Shown: positions 1 to 8,453, counted from the first letter of the stretch. The stretch is DNA of 64,000 nucleotides from Microbacterium saperdae (GCF_006716345.1 NZ_VFOX01000001.1:1-64000), one strand, 5' to 3'. The notes: generated from the sequence alone by a model not told the origin. Numbers and translations are program-made.

Positions 1-1109
1 GAAGGTCACGACGGCGGGGAGCCGCTCGCCGGGGTCGTCGATCGCCTGCTGCACCGACGACCCGAACGCGGCGAACAGGGCGAGACCCGCGACCGCGGGG
101 ATCACGGCCTCCGGCGCGAGGAGGACGAGTGCGGCGAACGCGGCCGAGAATCCGCCGAGCACCAGGTACGACGCGCCCGTCGAGACGCCGGCGATCCAGC
201 GCCGCTGCGGATCGGGGTCGGCATCGGGCCCTGCGGCGAGGGCCGCGCTGATCGCCGCGAGGTTGATCGCGTGACCGCCGGGCCGGTGCACCGAGCGCGG
301 TGCCGAGGCCGGTCACCAGCAGTCGCCGTGACGCCAGGGCACCTCGTATCCGAAGCTGCGCATGACCGCGACACCCGGCACGTTCTGCGAGGCCATCGTC
401 ACGATGAACAGCGGCAGAGCCAGGCCGACCAGTGCGCCGACCGTGAAGGTGGGTGCCGTGAGCTCGAACCTGCGGCAGCAGCAGCGCCGGATCGACGGGC
501 GCCCCCGCCTGCACGAGCGAGACGGCGACCGACCACGGCCGCTGTGACGAAGGCCAGCGGGACCGCCCACCGCGGCGCGAATCGGGCGAAGATCAGCCAG
601 GTCACCACGACCGGCACGACGCCCCAGGGGTTCGCCACGATGCCGGTGATCGGCGCGAGGCACAGCGGCAGCAGCACCCCGGCGAGCATCGCCTGGGCGA
701 TCGACGGCGGGATGCGGGCGATCAGCGCGCCCAGCGCCGGCCAGAGCGCGGTCAGCAGGATCAGCGCGGAAGCCACGAGGAAGGCGCCGACCGCGGCAGG
801 CCATCCGCCGTCCACGGTGCCGGTCGCGGCGAGCAGCGCGGCACCGGGGGTGGACCACGCTGCGGTGATCGGCATCCGATACCGCCAGGCGAGCACGATG
901 CACGCGAGACCCATCGTGAGGCTCACGGCGAGGAGTCCGCTCGCGGCCTGCGCGGCCGTGGCTCCCACGGCACTGAGACCCGTGAGCACCACGGCGAAGG
1001 AGCTCGTGAAGCCCACCAGCGCCGTGACGACGCCTGCCAGGACCGGGCGCGACACGCTGTGGGGGCGGGGCGCTCCGTTCGGGTGGGACGGGGGAGCGGT
1101 GCCTGGCAT
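1..1109 (-). pseudogene. BenE-family benzoate/H+ symporter-like transporter, frameshifted, 3' end outside window
   Basis: The translated pieces match a BenE-type membrane permease, a family that imports benzoate-like aromatic acids by proton symport. The first ~190 codons (from 1109 to about 535) are intact and strongly hydrophobic. After that the conserved protein continues only if the frame is changed about four times, near 528-534, 465-470, 314-335 and 280-287. Between the breaks the sequence still reads as good BenE protein (for example VTMASQNVPGVAV, then GGHAINLAAI, then LFAAFGSSVQQAIDDPGERL at the window edge). The start at 1109 is supported by a leaderless -10 six bases upstream. It lies just downstream of a two-component pair that might control it. 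Real decay and sequencing indels at a contig end are both possible. Confidence 0.7.
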
Positions 1110-1115
1110 GCTCCG

Positions 1116-1121
1116 AGGCTA
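1116..1121 (-). promoter_or_regulatory. -10 hexamer TAGCCT, leaderless BenE-like gene
   Basis: TAGCCT lies 6 nt upstream of the ATG at 1109, so transcription should begin at the start codon. No Shine-Dalgarno sequence is present. Confidence 0.55.
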
Positions 1122-1138
1122 GCGCCCGCGCGGCGTCG

Positions 1139-1837
1139 TCACGCGAGACCGAGGCGATGCGCCAGCACGACGGCCTGCACGCGATCGCGCGCACCGAGCT
1201 TCTGCAGGATGCGCGACACGTGCGTCTTCACCGTGGCCTCGCCGATGTACAGCGCTCCGGCGATCTCGGCGTTGCTGCGGGCGTCGGCGAGCAGCGCCAG
1301 CACCTCGGCCTCGCGCTCGGTCAGGGGCTCGGCGAGCACGGTGGCGGGAGCGGTGGCGGGAGCGGGAGCGGCGGGGGCCGCGACGACCGGGCCGGTGGCT
1401 GGGGTCGCGGCGAACCGGGCGAGCACGCGGCGGGTGACCTCGGGCGCCAGCATCCCGTCGCCGGCGGCGAGGGCGCGCACGGCGGCGATCAGATCCTCGG
1501 CGTCGGCGTTCTTGAGCAGGAAGCCGCTGGCGCCGGCCTCGAGCGCTCGGTGCAGATAGTCGTCGCGGTCGAAGGTCGTGACGATCGCGATCGCGGCGGC
1601 CACCGCGGGGTCGGCCACGATGCGCCTGGTCGCCTCGATGCCGTCCATGTCGGGCATCTGCACGTCCATCGTGATGACGTCCGGCTGTAGAGCGGATGCC
1701 TGCGCCACGGCATCCGCGCCGGTCGCCGCTTCACCGACCACCGTGATGTCGGGCTGCGTCTCGAGGATCGTGCGGAACCCGGCGCGGAGCATCGCGTGGT
1801 CGTCGACGAGCAGCACGCGGATGGGAGTGGTGGTCAT
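1139..1837 (-). CDS. NarL/FixJ-family response regulator
   Basis: Cytoplasmic DNA-binding response regulator of 232 aa. The receiver domain (about residues 5-120) has the acidic pair D12/D13, the phosphoacceptor D58 in the MDVQMPDMDG motif and a conserved Lys in FLLKNAD. An Ala/Pro/Thr-rich linker (about 145-170) leads to a C-terminal LuxR-type helix-turn-helix starting LTEREAEVLALL. The length is normal for the family. Its ATG overlaps the stop of the upstream histidine kinase by 4 bp (ATGA), so the two are co-translated and almost certainly partners. The signal and targets are unknown; the BenE-like gene 30 bp downstream is a candidate target but has its own promoter. Confidence 0.92.
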   Translation of the reverse strand: MTTTPIRVLLVDDHAMLRAGFRTILETQPDITVVGEAATGADAVAQASALQPDVITMDVQMPDMDGIEATRRIVADPAVAAAIAIVTTFDRDDYLHRALEAGASGFLLKNADAEDLIAAVRALAAGDGMLAPEVTRRVLARFAATPATGPVVAAPAAPAPATAPATVLAEPLTEREAEVLALLADARSNAEIAGALYIGEATVKTHVSRILQKLGARDRVQAVVLAHRLGLA

Positions 1838-3090
1838 GCGGGATCCTTCACTGCGGCGGTGGGGGAGAGCGGCACGCGTGCCCGCACCCGCAACCCGCCG
1901 TGCGGTCGCGGTGAGACCTCGATCGTGCCGCCCGAGGCGATCGCCCGTTCGCGCATGCCGAGCTGCCCGAGCCCCGGACGGAGTTGACCGACCGTGCGAC
2001 CGGTGTTGACGATCTCGACCTCGACGCCGTCGTCGTCGTACCGCACCCGCACATCAGCGGTCGCTCCGACGCCGGCGTGACGACGCGCGTTCGTGAGCGA
2101 CTCCTGCGCGATGCGGTAGAGGTTCACGGCCACGACCGACGGCACGCGCATCGGCTCGCCGATCACGGTGTACGCGGTGGGCAGTCCCGCATCCGTGGAG
2201 GAGGCGGTGAGATCGGCGATGTCGGCGAGGGTGAGGGTCGATGCCGGTTCTGCCGTGTCGCCCCCGGGCGTGCGCAGCGTCTCCAACAGCTGGCGCAGTT
2301 CGCTGATCGCATCGCGCGCGGAGGACTCGATCCCCGTGAGGATCCGCTTCGACTCGGACGGGTCCCGCTCGATCACCAGCCGCGCCGCTCCGGCCTGCAC
2401 GCCCATGACCGACACGTGGTGGGCGACGACGTCATGCAGCTCCCGGGCGATGCGTACGCGGTCCAGCGCGACCGCCTGCGCGGCGGTCACCTCGCGCTCG
2501 CGCTCCAGCTCGATCGTGCGCTGCTCCAGCACGGTGCGTTCGGCGGCCGATGCCCATGCGCGCTCGCCGAAGTAGTACGCCCCGCCGAAGTAGAGCGCGT
2601 TCAACATGATCTGGATCATCATGAAGGCGATGTAGGGGGAGAACGCCCCGGCGACGACATCCGCCTCATCCGCCTGCTTGATGGCCTCGTAGTACATGGT
2701 GATCAGCAGCCAGGCGAACATGCCGATGATGATCGCGATGCGCACGATCATGGCGCGGCGGCGGTCGTTCATCCAGGCACCCACCGAGTACAGGCCGATG
2801 AACATCGCGATGTTGCCGACGTAGAGCTCCGGCACCTTCACGGTCACCGCGACGAAGTAGGCCGTCGAGGTCACCACGGCGACGATGCCGGGCCAGCGGC
2901 GACGGAATGCGAGGGGAGCGGTCACGACGACGGAGTAGACCAGAGCGGTCCACAACGGCGCCTGCTGATCGCCGTAGATCTGGGCGATCGACGACAGTCC
3001 GGCGCTGATGTCGGCTCCGGCGAACAGCACGGCGGCGAGCAGCAGATCGTTGCGGCGTTCGCGGGCGGTCGGCGTGCGGGTGAACGGCAT
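1834..3090 (-). CDS. DesK/NarX-type sensor histidine kinase (HisKA_3)
   Basis: Membrane sensor kinase of 418 aa with the start placed at ATG 3090. The frame stays open to 3312 but that extension is low-complexity and lies over the divergent promoter. Four or five hydrophobic segments fill residues 15-175, followed by a short coiled linker (183-205). The dimerisation/phosphoacceptor motif ELHDVVAHHVSVMG places the phosphorylated His at H219. The HATPase domain follows, with an N-box in IAQESLTNARRHA and a G-box in GLGQLGMRERA. No extracytoplasmic sensor domain is visible, so the stimulus is probably sensed within the membrane region. Translationally coupled to the downstream response regulator. 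Confidence 0.9.
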   Translation of the reverse strand: MPFTRTPTARERRNDLLLAAVLFAGADISAGLSSIAQIYGDQQAPLWTALVYSVVVTAPLAFRRRWPGIVAVVTSTAYFVAVTVKVPELYVGNIAMFIGLYSVGAWMNDRRRAMIVRIAIIIGMFAWLLITMYYEAIKQADEADVVAGAFSPYIAFMMIQIMLNALYFGGAYYFGERAWASAAERTVLEQRTIELEREREVTAAQAVALDRVRIARELHDVVAHHVSVMGVQAGAARLVIERDPSESKRILTGIESSARDAISELRQLLETLRTPGGDTAEPASTLTLADIADLTASSTDAGLPTAYTVIGEPMRVPSVVAVNLYRIAQESLTNARRHAGVGATADVRVRYDDDGVEVEIVNTGRTVGQLRPGLGQLGMRERAIASGGTIEVSPRPHGGLRVRARVPLSPTAAVKDPA

Positions 3091-3161
3091 CCTCCCACCG
3101 TAGGGCGGAGGGGGATGCCGCGGCATCCGTCCCGTGGGGGAGATTCCCCCGGAACAGACTG

Positions 3162-3190
3162 TTGACGGCGTGCTTGTTTTTTGCAAGTAT
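3162..3190 (+). promoter_or_regulatory. possible promoter for the VOC-HxlR-DHFR operon
   Basis: TTGACG (3162-3167), a 17-bp spacer and AAGTAT (3185-3190) lie upstream of the GTG at 3263. The -35 is good and the -10 weak. Confidence 0.35.
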
Positions 3191-3262
3191 GCAGGCGACG
3201 GGTCTCGTGCCCGATCGACGGATGCCGCATTCCGCGGCCCGCGAAGCGACAAAGGAGTCATC

Positions 3263-3700
3263 GTGACCAAGGTCTTCGTCAACCTGCCCACCACCGATCT
3301 CGAGCGCAGCAAGGCGTTCTACACGGCACTCGGCTGCGAGATCAATCCGCTCTTCACCGACGAGAACGCCGCGTGCGTCGTCTGGGCGGAGGACATCTTC
3401 TTCATGGTGCTCAAGCGCGAGTTCTTCGCCACCTTCACCGACAAGCCGATCGCCGACCCGAACGAGGTCGCCCAGGTGTCCGTCTCCTTCAGCCGCGACT
3501 CCCGCGAAGACGTCGACGACATCCTCGCCAAGGGGCTCGCAGCCGGTGGCACCGAGCCCAAGCCGGCGCAGGACTACGGCTTCATGTACTCGCGCGACCT
3601 GGACGACCCCGACGGCAACTCGCTCGGCTTCCTGTTCATGACCGAGGAGGCTGTCGAGAACGGACCCGAGCACGTCGCGGAGCAGAGCACCGGCTCCTGA
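3263..3700 (+). CDS. VOC-superfamily (glyoxalase/extradiol dioxygenase fold) protein
   Basis: Protein of 145 aa with the paired beta-alpha-beta-beta-beta fold typical of the vicinal oxygen chelate superfamily: VNLPTTDLERSKAFYTALG at the N-terminus and YSRDLDDPDGNSLGFLFM at the C-terminus. GTG at 3263 is chosen because AAAGGAG sits 6-7 nt upstream; the frame is open further upstream but that part shows no conservation-like pattern. Members include glyoxalase-like and bleomycin-resistance-like proteins, and the substrate cannot be told here. The next gene, an HxlR regulator, begins 1 bp after its stop and a dihydrofolate-reductase-like gene follows. This is a familiar actinobacterial arrangement in which the HxlR protein probably controls the set. 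Confidence 0.85.
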   Translation: MTKVFVNLPTTDLERSKAFYTALGCEINPLFTDENAACVVWAEDIFFMVLKREFFATFTDKPIADPNEVAQVSVSFSRDSREDVDDILAKGLAAGGTEPKPAQDYGFMYSRDLDDPDGNSLGFLFMTEEAVENGPEHVAEQSTGS

Positions 3701-3701
3701 C

Positions 3702-4388
3702 ATGGCAGCGCGCAGCTACGGCCAGTACTGCGGTGTGACGACGGCCGTCGAGTTGATCGGAGAGCGGTGGGCGCTGCTCATCGTGCGCGATCTGCTCGTC
3801 GGCCCTCGCCGCTACACCGACCTCCGGCTGGGCCTGCCGCGCATTCCGACCAACATCCTCTCCACCCGGCTCAAGGAGCTGCAGGAGGGCGGGGTCGTGC
3901 GGCGGGTTCCTCTGCACAACTGCGGACTCGTCTACGAGCTCACCCCGTACGGCCGCTCGTTCGAGCCGATCATGCTCGCGATCGGACGCTGGGGATTCCA
4001 GGCGATGGGTGACCCGAGAGAAGGCGACGTCGTCACCCCCGACTCGTTGACGATGGCACTGCGCACCGCCTTCCGGGCGGAGTCGGCGACCGATGCCGAG
4101 TACGAGCTTCATGTGGGCGATGTCGCCCTGCGCGCCTCGGTGCACGGCGGCGCTCTCCGCGTCGCACAGCTCGCGCCGCCCGCCCCGCCCGTGGGCGGTA
4201 CCGCCCCCGCGGGTGATCCGGATGCCGTGATCGTCGCGGGTCCCGGCATCCGACTGCTGATCGGCGGCGAGCTCACTCCCGCCGAGGCGCTCGCACAAGA
4301 CGTCGTCGCGGTGGTCCGCGGCGAGGAGGCGTGGCTGGATTCGTTCGCCACGACCTTCCACATCCCGGCGCTGGTGGCAGCGCGCTGA
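3702..4388 (+). CDS. HxlR-family winged-helix transcriptional regulator with C-terminal SCP2-like region
   Basis: Cytoplasmic DNA-binding protein of 228 aa. Residues 5-105 form a clear HxlR winged helix: YCGVTTAVELIGERWALLIVRDLLVGPRRYTDL, then recognition helix IPTNILSTRLKELQEGG and wing VVRRVPL, ending in YGRSFEPIMLAIGRWG. Cys10 could be a redox sensor as in some HxlR proteins, but this is inference. The remaining ~120 residues resemble the SCP2-type extension seen in some actinobacterial HxlR proteins, a possible ligand pocket. It starts 1 bp after the VOC gene and ends 35 bp before the reductase-like gene, so it likely regulates its own operon. Confidence 0.88.
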   Translation: MAARSYGQYCGVTTAVELIGERWALLIVRDLLVGPRRYTDLRLGLPRIPTNILSTRLKELQEGGVVRRVPLHNCGLVYELTPYGRSFEPIMLAIGRWGFQAMGDPREGDVVTPDSLTMALRTAFRAESATDAEYELHVGDVALRASVHGGALRVAQLAPPAPPVGGTAPAGDPDAVIVAGPGIRLLIGGELTPAEALAQDVVAVVRGEEAWLDSFATTFHIPALVAAR

Positions 4389-4423
4389 ACCGCACGGCAG
4401 CATCCCTTCGCAAGGAGCACGAC

Positions 4424-5071
4424 ATGAGCACTGACGCTTCGACCTCCCCCGCATCCGGCCGCATCCTGATCGACCTGTTCACCTCTCTCGACGGCGTGGC
4501 CCAGGGGCCGGGCGGCACCGATGAGGACACCTCGGGCGGCTTCCGCTTCAGCGGCTGGCAGGCCGGCTATCCGACCGAGGGGGTGGGATCCGAGATCGAC
4601 AAGGGGATGCGACAGCTCGATGCACTGCTGCTCGGCCGCCGCACGTACGACATCTTCGCGGGGTACTGGCCACACCACACCGACGGGCCGGAGGGGGGCA
4701 TCGGACAGCTCTTCAACCGGGTGCCCAAGTACGTGGCATCCCGGGATGCCGACATCGCCCTGGACTGGGAGGGCAGCACGCGCGTCGGCGGCGACCTGGC
4801 CGCGGAGATCGCACAGATGCGGGCGTCGCACCGCGAGGTGCACGTGATCGGCAGCCTCGACTTCGTGCACACGCTGCTCGCGGAGGGGCTGTTCGACGAA
4901 CTCAACCTCTGGGTCTACCCGCTGCTGCTCGGCGCAGGCAAGAAGGTCTTCGACGACAACGCGCTTCCCGCCGTGCTCCGGCTGCTGCATCCCCCGATCA
5001 CCGACGAGGGCGGCGTGACGCTGCTCCGCTACGGTCGCACCGACCGGACGCCGGAGGTCGGGACGTTCTGA
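4424..5071 (+). CDS. dihydrofolate reductase family protein (RibD C-terminal-like)
   Basis: Protein of 215 aa of the DHFR/RibD-reductase superfamily, an NAD(P)H-binding fold. ILIDLFTSLDGVAQGPGG at residues 12-29 and the LLLGRRTYDIFAGYWP motif are diagnostic. The C-terminal half has VHVIGSLDFVHTLLAEGLFDELNLWVYPLLLGAGKKVF, typical of the YyaP/YwjB-like branch rather than true folate-pathway DHFR. ATG at 4424 has AAGGAG 8 nt upstream. It is the last gene of the VOC-HxlR operon and converges on the HAD phosphatase gene, whose stop lies 10 bp away. The substrate is unknown. Confidence 0.87.
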   Translation: MSTDASTSPASGRILIDLFTSLDGVAQGPGGTDEDTSGGFRFSGWQAGYPTEGVGSEIDKGMRQLDALLLGRRTYDIFAGYWPHHTDGPEGGIGQLFNRVPKYVASRDADIALDWEGSTRVGGDLAAEIAQMRASHREVHVIGSLDFVHTLLAEGLFDELNLWVYPLLLGAGKKVFDDNALPAVLRLLHPPITDEGGVTLLRYGRTDRTPEVGTF

Positions 5072-5080
5072 GCGACGCGC

Positions 5081-5890
5081 CTAGCCGAGCAGCCGCTCGA
5101 TGACCTGCGCCACCCCGTCGTCGGCGTTCGACGCGGTCGTCTCGTCTGCCGCGTCCTGCACCACGGGTTCCGCATCGGCCATGGCTACGCCCCGTCCTGC
5201 CCAGCGCAGCATCTCGACGTCGTTGAGGGCATCGCCGAACGCCACGACCTCGGAGCGGTCGATATCGAGGTGCCGGCACAGGCGGGCGAGGCCGGTGGCC
5301 TTGGTGACGCCTTCGGCCATGACCTCGACGAACGGGGCGCCGGAGAGCGTCGCCTCGAAGCCCGTGAGACCGAGATCCTTGAGCGTCTCGAACAGGGCGG
5401 CCGGCGCGAGCTCGGGGTGACGGATCACGAACTTCAGGCTCGGAGCCGCGAGCACCTGCTCGAGCGGCACGCCGCCCATCGTCTCGGGGTCGCGCTTGTG
5501 GTCGGAGAGGTCCGCGATCTCGGCGTAGCCGTGCTGGGCGACGAAGGTCTCGCCGCCCTCGCGCACGCTCGCGAACAGCAGTCCGGGGATGCTGGCGCGC
5601 AGCGCGGCGGCGAGCGTGCGGATCGTCTCGGCAGGGAGCTCCTCGGCGAACAGCATCCGACCTTCGGTGAGGTGGATCGCGTACGCGCCGTTGCTGCACA
5701 GCGCCCATCCGTCGAAGGCGGCATCGGCGGCGATGGTGCGCAGCCCGATCGGCTGTCGCGCCGTGACGGGGACGACGTGGATGCCGCGGCTGCGGGCGGC
5801 GTCGAGCGCGGCGCGGGTGCGCGGCGTGACCGTGGACGACGGGTCGAGGAGAGTGCCGTCGAGATCCGTTGCGATCAGGCGGAGCGTCAC
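5081..5890 (-). CDS. Cof-type HAD-IIB family phosphatase
   Basis: Soluble HAD-superfamily hydrolase of 269 aa. Motif I (ATDLDGTLLDP, residues 7-17) holds the nucleophile Asp; motif II is in VVPVTAR; motif IV is GDALNDVEML near residue 215. A C2-type cap lies between motifs II and III, giving the Cof/YidA subgroup that dephosphorylates sugar phosphates and related metabolites. The exact substrate is unknown. The GTG start at 5890 follows the exonuclease III stop by 24 bp, so the two genes are probably co-transcribed. No clear ribosome-binding site is visible. Confidence 0.88.
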   Translation of the reverse strand: MTLRLIATDLDGTLLDPSSTVTPRTRAALDAARSRGIHVVPVTARQPIGLRTIAADAAFDGWALCSNGAYAIHLTEGRMLFAEELPAETIRTLAAALRASIPGLLFASVREGGETFVAQHGYAEIADLSDHKRDPETMGGVPLEQVLAAPSLKFVIRHPELAPAALFETLKDLGLTGFEATLSGAPFVEVMAEGVTKATGLARLCRHLDIDRSEVVAFGDALNDVEMLRWAGRGVAMADAEPVVQDAADETTASNADDGVAQVIERLLG

Positions 5891-5914
5891 GGGAGCACGG
5901 TCACGAGATCAGGG

Positions 5915-6775
5915 TCACGAGAAGATCATCGGAAGATCGTCGTCGTCCTCCGCGCCGCCGGTCCCCAGACGGCTGCCGTCGAGGTCGACGACCACGGGCA
6001 CGTGATCGCTCGGCTGCTCGCCCTTGCGCTCCTCGCGATGGATGGATGCGCCGGACACGGCGTCGGACAGCGTGCGCGAGCCGAGGACGAAGTCGATGCG
6101 GACCCCCTCGTTGCGGGGGAACTTGAGCCGCTGGTAGTCCCAGTAGGTGAAGCCCTCGGGGATGAGGGGGCGCACGACGTCGGTGACCCCGGCGTCCTGG
6201 AAGGCGAAGAACGCCTGGCGCTCGGCGGGGGAGACGTGGGTCGACACGCCCTCGACGATGTCGGGGTCGCCGTTGTCGGTGTCGAACGGGATGATGTTGA
6301 AGTCGCCGACCAGGGCCAGCGGCAGGTCGGGGTTCGCCGAGAGCTCGGCGGCCGTGGAATTGCGCAGCGCCTCGAGCCAGTGCAGCTTGTAGGCGTAGTG
6401 CGGGTCCTCGAGAGAGCGGCCGTTCGGCACGTACAGGCTCCACACCCGCACGCCCTCGACCATCACGCCGAGCGCACGGGCCTCGAGCGGAGCATCCGGG
6501 CCCTCATGGCCCTTGGCGAAGCCCGGCATCCCGTCGAAAGCCGTGCGCACGTCGGTGATCGGCAGGCGACTCGCGATCGCGACGCCGTTCCACTGGTTCA
6601 ACCCGTGCACCTCGACGTGGTACCCGGCCTCTTCGAACGGGCCGTAGGGGAACTGCTCGGGCTTGCACTTGATCTCCTGCATCGCCAGCACGTCGATGTC
6701 TTCGCGCACGGCGAATTCGACGGTGCGGGTGACACGGGTGCGGATGGAGTTGACGTTCCAGGTGGCCAAGCGCAT
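5915..6775 (-). CDS. xth: exodeoxyribonuclease III / AP endonuclease
   Basis: DNA-repair nuclease of 286 aa of the exonuclease III (endonuclease/exonuclease/phosphatase) family. It cleaves at abasic sites and trims 3' ends in base-excision repair. MRLATWNVNSIRTRV at the N-terminus, the metal-binding Glu in MQEIKCKPEQ, LVGDFNIIPFDTDN and the catalytic-type C-terminal SDHVPVVVDL are all present, and the length is normal. The ATG at 6775 is preceded by TAGGCT and exactly six bases, so the message is probably leaderless. It is divergent from pyrE across a 21-bp tandem repeat and is followed by a HAD phosphatase gene. Confidence 0.93.
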   Translation of the reverse strand: MRLATWNVNSIRTRVTRTVEFAVREDIDVLAMQEIKCKPEQFPYGPFEEAGYHVEVHGLNQWNGVAIASRLPITDVRTAFDGMPGFAKGHEGPDAPLEARALGVMVEGVRVWSLYVPNGRSLEDPHYAYKLHWLEALRNSTAAELSANPDLPLALVGDFNIIPFDTDNGDPDIVEGVSTHVSPAERQAFFAFQDAGVTDVVRPLIPEGFTYWDYQRLKFPRNEGVRIDFVLGSRTLSDAVSGASIHREERKGEQPSDHVPVVVDLDGSRLGTGGAEDDDDLPMIFS

Positions 6776-6781
6776 GCCTCC

Positions 6782-6787
6782 AGCCTA
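6782..6787 (-). promoter_or_regulatory. -10 hexamer TAGGCT, leaderless xth
   Basis: TAGGCT lies 6 nt upstream of the xth ATG and directly abuts the 21-bp tandem repeat. Confidence 0.6.
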
Positions 6788-6868
6788 GTTGCGGCATCGG
6801 ACACCGGAGTTGCGGCATCGGACACCGGAGTTGCGGCATCGGACACCGGAGTTGCGGCATCGGACACG
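6788..6868. repeat. 21-bp direct tandem repeat, about four copies
   Basis: Three full copies of GTTGCGGCATCGGACACCGGA (6788-6850) are followed by a fourth that diverges after 17 bases. The array fills the space between the divergent xth and pyrE genes and touches the xth -10 element. There are no spacers, so it is not a CRISPR. Because 21 is a multiple of 3 it also reads as a seven-residue repeat on the minus strand, but nothing suggests it is translated. Confidence 0.95.
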
Positions 6869-6918
6869 CAGACTTTCTGCAGAACACGCTTCCCGCGGAA
6901 CACAGAGCCTGCGCCTTC

Positions 6919-6924
6919 TACACT
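6919..6924 (+). promoter_or_regulatory. -10 hexamer TACACT, leaderless pyrE
   Basis: TACACT lies 7 nt upstream of the pyrE GTG with no Shine-Dalgarno sequence. No recognisable -35 is seen. Confidence 0.55.
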
Positions 6925-6931
6925 GGACGTC

Positions 6932-7492
6932 GTGACCGCACTCGACGCAGACCGCCAGACACTTCTCGACCTCATCAAGGATGAGGCGGTGTTCCACGGC
7001 GACTTCACCCTTTCCAGTGGCAAGAAGGCGACGTACTACGTCGACATGCGCAAGCTCACGCTCGACCACAGGGCCGCCCCCGCGATCGGCCGCATCATGC
7101 TCGACCTGATCGGCGACCTGGATGTGGTGGCGGTCGGCGGGCTCACGCTCGGAGCCGACCCGATCGCGAACTCGGTGCTGCACGCCTCGGTCGCCACCGA
7201 GCGCCCGCTCGACGCGTTCGTCGTGCGCAAGGAGCCGAAGGACCACGGCCGCGGCCGTCAGATCGAGGGTGCAGACGTCAAGGGCAAGCGGGTCGTGGTG
7301 CTGGAAGACACCTCCACGACCGGACAGTCCGCACTCAAGGCCGTCGAGGCCCTGCGTCGCGAAGGCGCCGAGATCGTCGCCGTCGCCGTGATCGTCGACC
7401 GCAAGACCGGGGCCCAGGCTGCGATCGAAGCCGAGGGTCTCGAATGGCGCGCCGCCTTCGACCTCGACGACCTCGGACTCGACCCGCAGTGA
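6932..7492 (+). CDS. pyrE: orotate phosphoribosyltransferase
   Basis: Enzyme of 186 aa that joins orotate to PRPP to give OMP in de novo pyrimidine synthesis. Recognised by TLSSGKKATYYVDMRKLTL at the N-terminus, the Lys-rich loop VRKEPKDHGRGRQIEG and the PRPP motif VVVLEDTSTTGQSALKAVEALR. GTG at 6932 is chosen because a -10 hexamer sits 7 nt upstream and upstream codons fall in the repeat and promoter zone. The GTGA overlap with the next gene (ROK protein) indicates translational coupling. pyrE stands apart from other pyr genes here. Confidence 0.94.
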   Translation: MTALDADRQTLLDLIKDEAVFHGDFTLSSGKKATYYVDMRKLTLDHRAAPAIGRIMLDLIGDLDVVAVGGLTLGADPIANSVLHASVATERPLDAFVVRKEPKDHGRGRQIEGADVKGKRVVVLEDTSTTGQSALKAVEALRREGAEIVAVAVIVDRKTGAQAAIEAEGLEWRAAFDLDDLGLDPQ

Positions 7493-8391
7493 CGCGCTAC
7501 GCACTCGCCGTCGACGTGGGCGGCACGAAGATGGAGGCCGCCCTCGTGAGTGAGGACGGCGCGCTCGTGGACGGCAGCCGCAGCAGGCAGGCCACCGGGC
7601 GCGAGGCCACGATCGACTCGCTCACCGCGGCGGTGCGCGCGATCGTCGCGCATGCGCTCGCCGCGGCTCCCGTGGGAGCGGACATCGTCGGTGCGGGTGT
7701 CGGCAGTGCCGGCCCGATCGACCGCGCGGCCGGTGCCATCATGCCGGTCAACATGCCCCTCGCTCGTGGCTTCGGCCTCGCGGACGCGGTGCGCACGGCG
7801 GCATCCGACATCCTGGGCCGCGAGGTGCCCACGACTCTCGGCCATGACGGCGGCGCGCTCGCGCTCGCGGAGTCCTGGCTCGGCGCGACGCAGGAGGCGG
7901 GCGCCTCGCTGTCGATCGTGGTGTCGACCGGCGTCGGCGGCGGTTTCGTGGCGAACGGCGCCTACATCCCCGGGGCCACCGGCAACGCCGGACACCTCGG
8001 ACAGGTGCGCCGTGAGGGCGGGCTGACGCTCGAGGAGATCGCCTCGGGTCCGGCCAGCGCCGCCTGGGCCCAGCAGCAGGGCTGGACCGGTGCGACCGGT
8101 GAGGATCTGGCGAAGGATGCCGCGGCCGGTGACGAGATCGCCCGTGCGGCCATCGAACGCTCGGCGAAGGCCGTCGGAGAAGCGCTGGCGGATGCCGCGA
8201 CCCTCGTGGACCTCGACATGGTCGCGATCGGCGGCGGTTTCTCGCGCGTCTCCGCGGACTACATCGACCTGGTGCAGCAGGCGCTCACCGCGAGTGCGGC
8301 CCACGAGTATTCGCGGCGTGCCCGCGTCGTGCGCTCGGGCCTCGGCGACGAAGGGCCGCTGATCGGCGCCGCCGCGCTCGTCATCCGCTGA
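7489..8391 (+). CDS. ROK-family protein (putative sugar kinase)
   Basis: Protein of 300 aa of the ROK family. The ATP-binding phosphate-1 motif is DVGGTKMEAALV (residues 7-18) and phosphate-2 is VVSTGVGGGFVANGAY. The usual ROK zinc motif (CxCGxxGCxE after GNAGHLG) is absent: the sequence runs GNAGHLGQVRREGGLTLEEIASG. There is no N-terminal helix-turn-helix, so a kinase role (glucokinase or N-acetylhexosamine kinase type) is more likely than repression. The GTG start overlaps the pyrE stop (GTGA), and a MurNAc-recycling kinase gene follows 88 bp later, which hints at amino-sugar metabolism. The substrate is unproven. Confidence 0.85.
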   Translation: MTRYALAVDVGGTKMEAALVSEDGALVDGSRSRQATGREATIDSLTAAVRAIVAHALAAAPVGADIVGAGVGSAGPIDRAAGAIMPVNMPLARGFGLADAVRTAASDILGREVPTTLGHDGGALALAESWLGATQEAGASLSIVVSTGVGGGFVANGAYIPGATGNAGHLGQVRREGGLTLEEIASGPASAAWAQQQGWTGATGEDLAKDAAAGDEIARAAIERSAKAVGEALADAATLVDLDMVAIGGGFSRVSADYIDLVQQALTASAAHEYSRRARVVRSGLGDEGPLIGAAALVIR

Positions 8392-8447
8392 GCACGGCGG
8401 TACGAAGAACGACCGTCATTCCGTTCACTCTCCTAACAAATACGCCG

Positions 8448-8453
8448 TAGGCT
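8448..8453 (+). promoter_or_regulatory. -10 hexamer TAGGCT upstream of anmK
   Basis: TAGGCT sits 26 nt before the anmK ATG. Unlike its neighbours this transcript would have a short leader containing GGAAGG as a ribosome-binding site. Confidence 0.45.

Noticed and set aside
6788..6868. Possible CRISPR array
   Set aside because: Four contiguous 21-bp repeats without spacers and no cas genes nearby.
5270..7492. 740-codon plus-strand frame whose end is PyrE
   Set aside because: The first ~550 codons are an Arg/Val/Gly shadow of minus-strand genes and cross the 21-bp repeat. Real PyrE begins at 6932.
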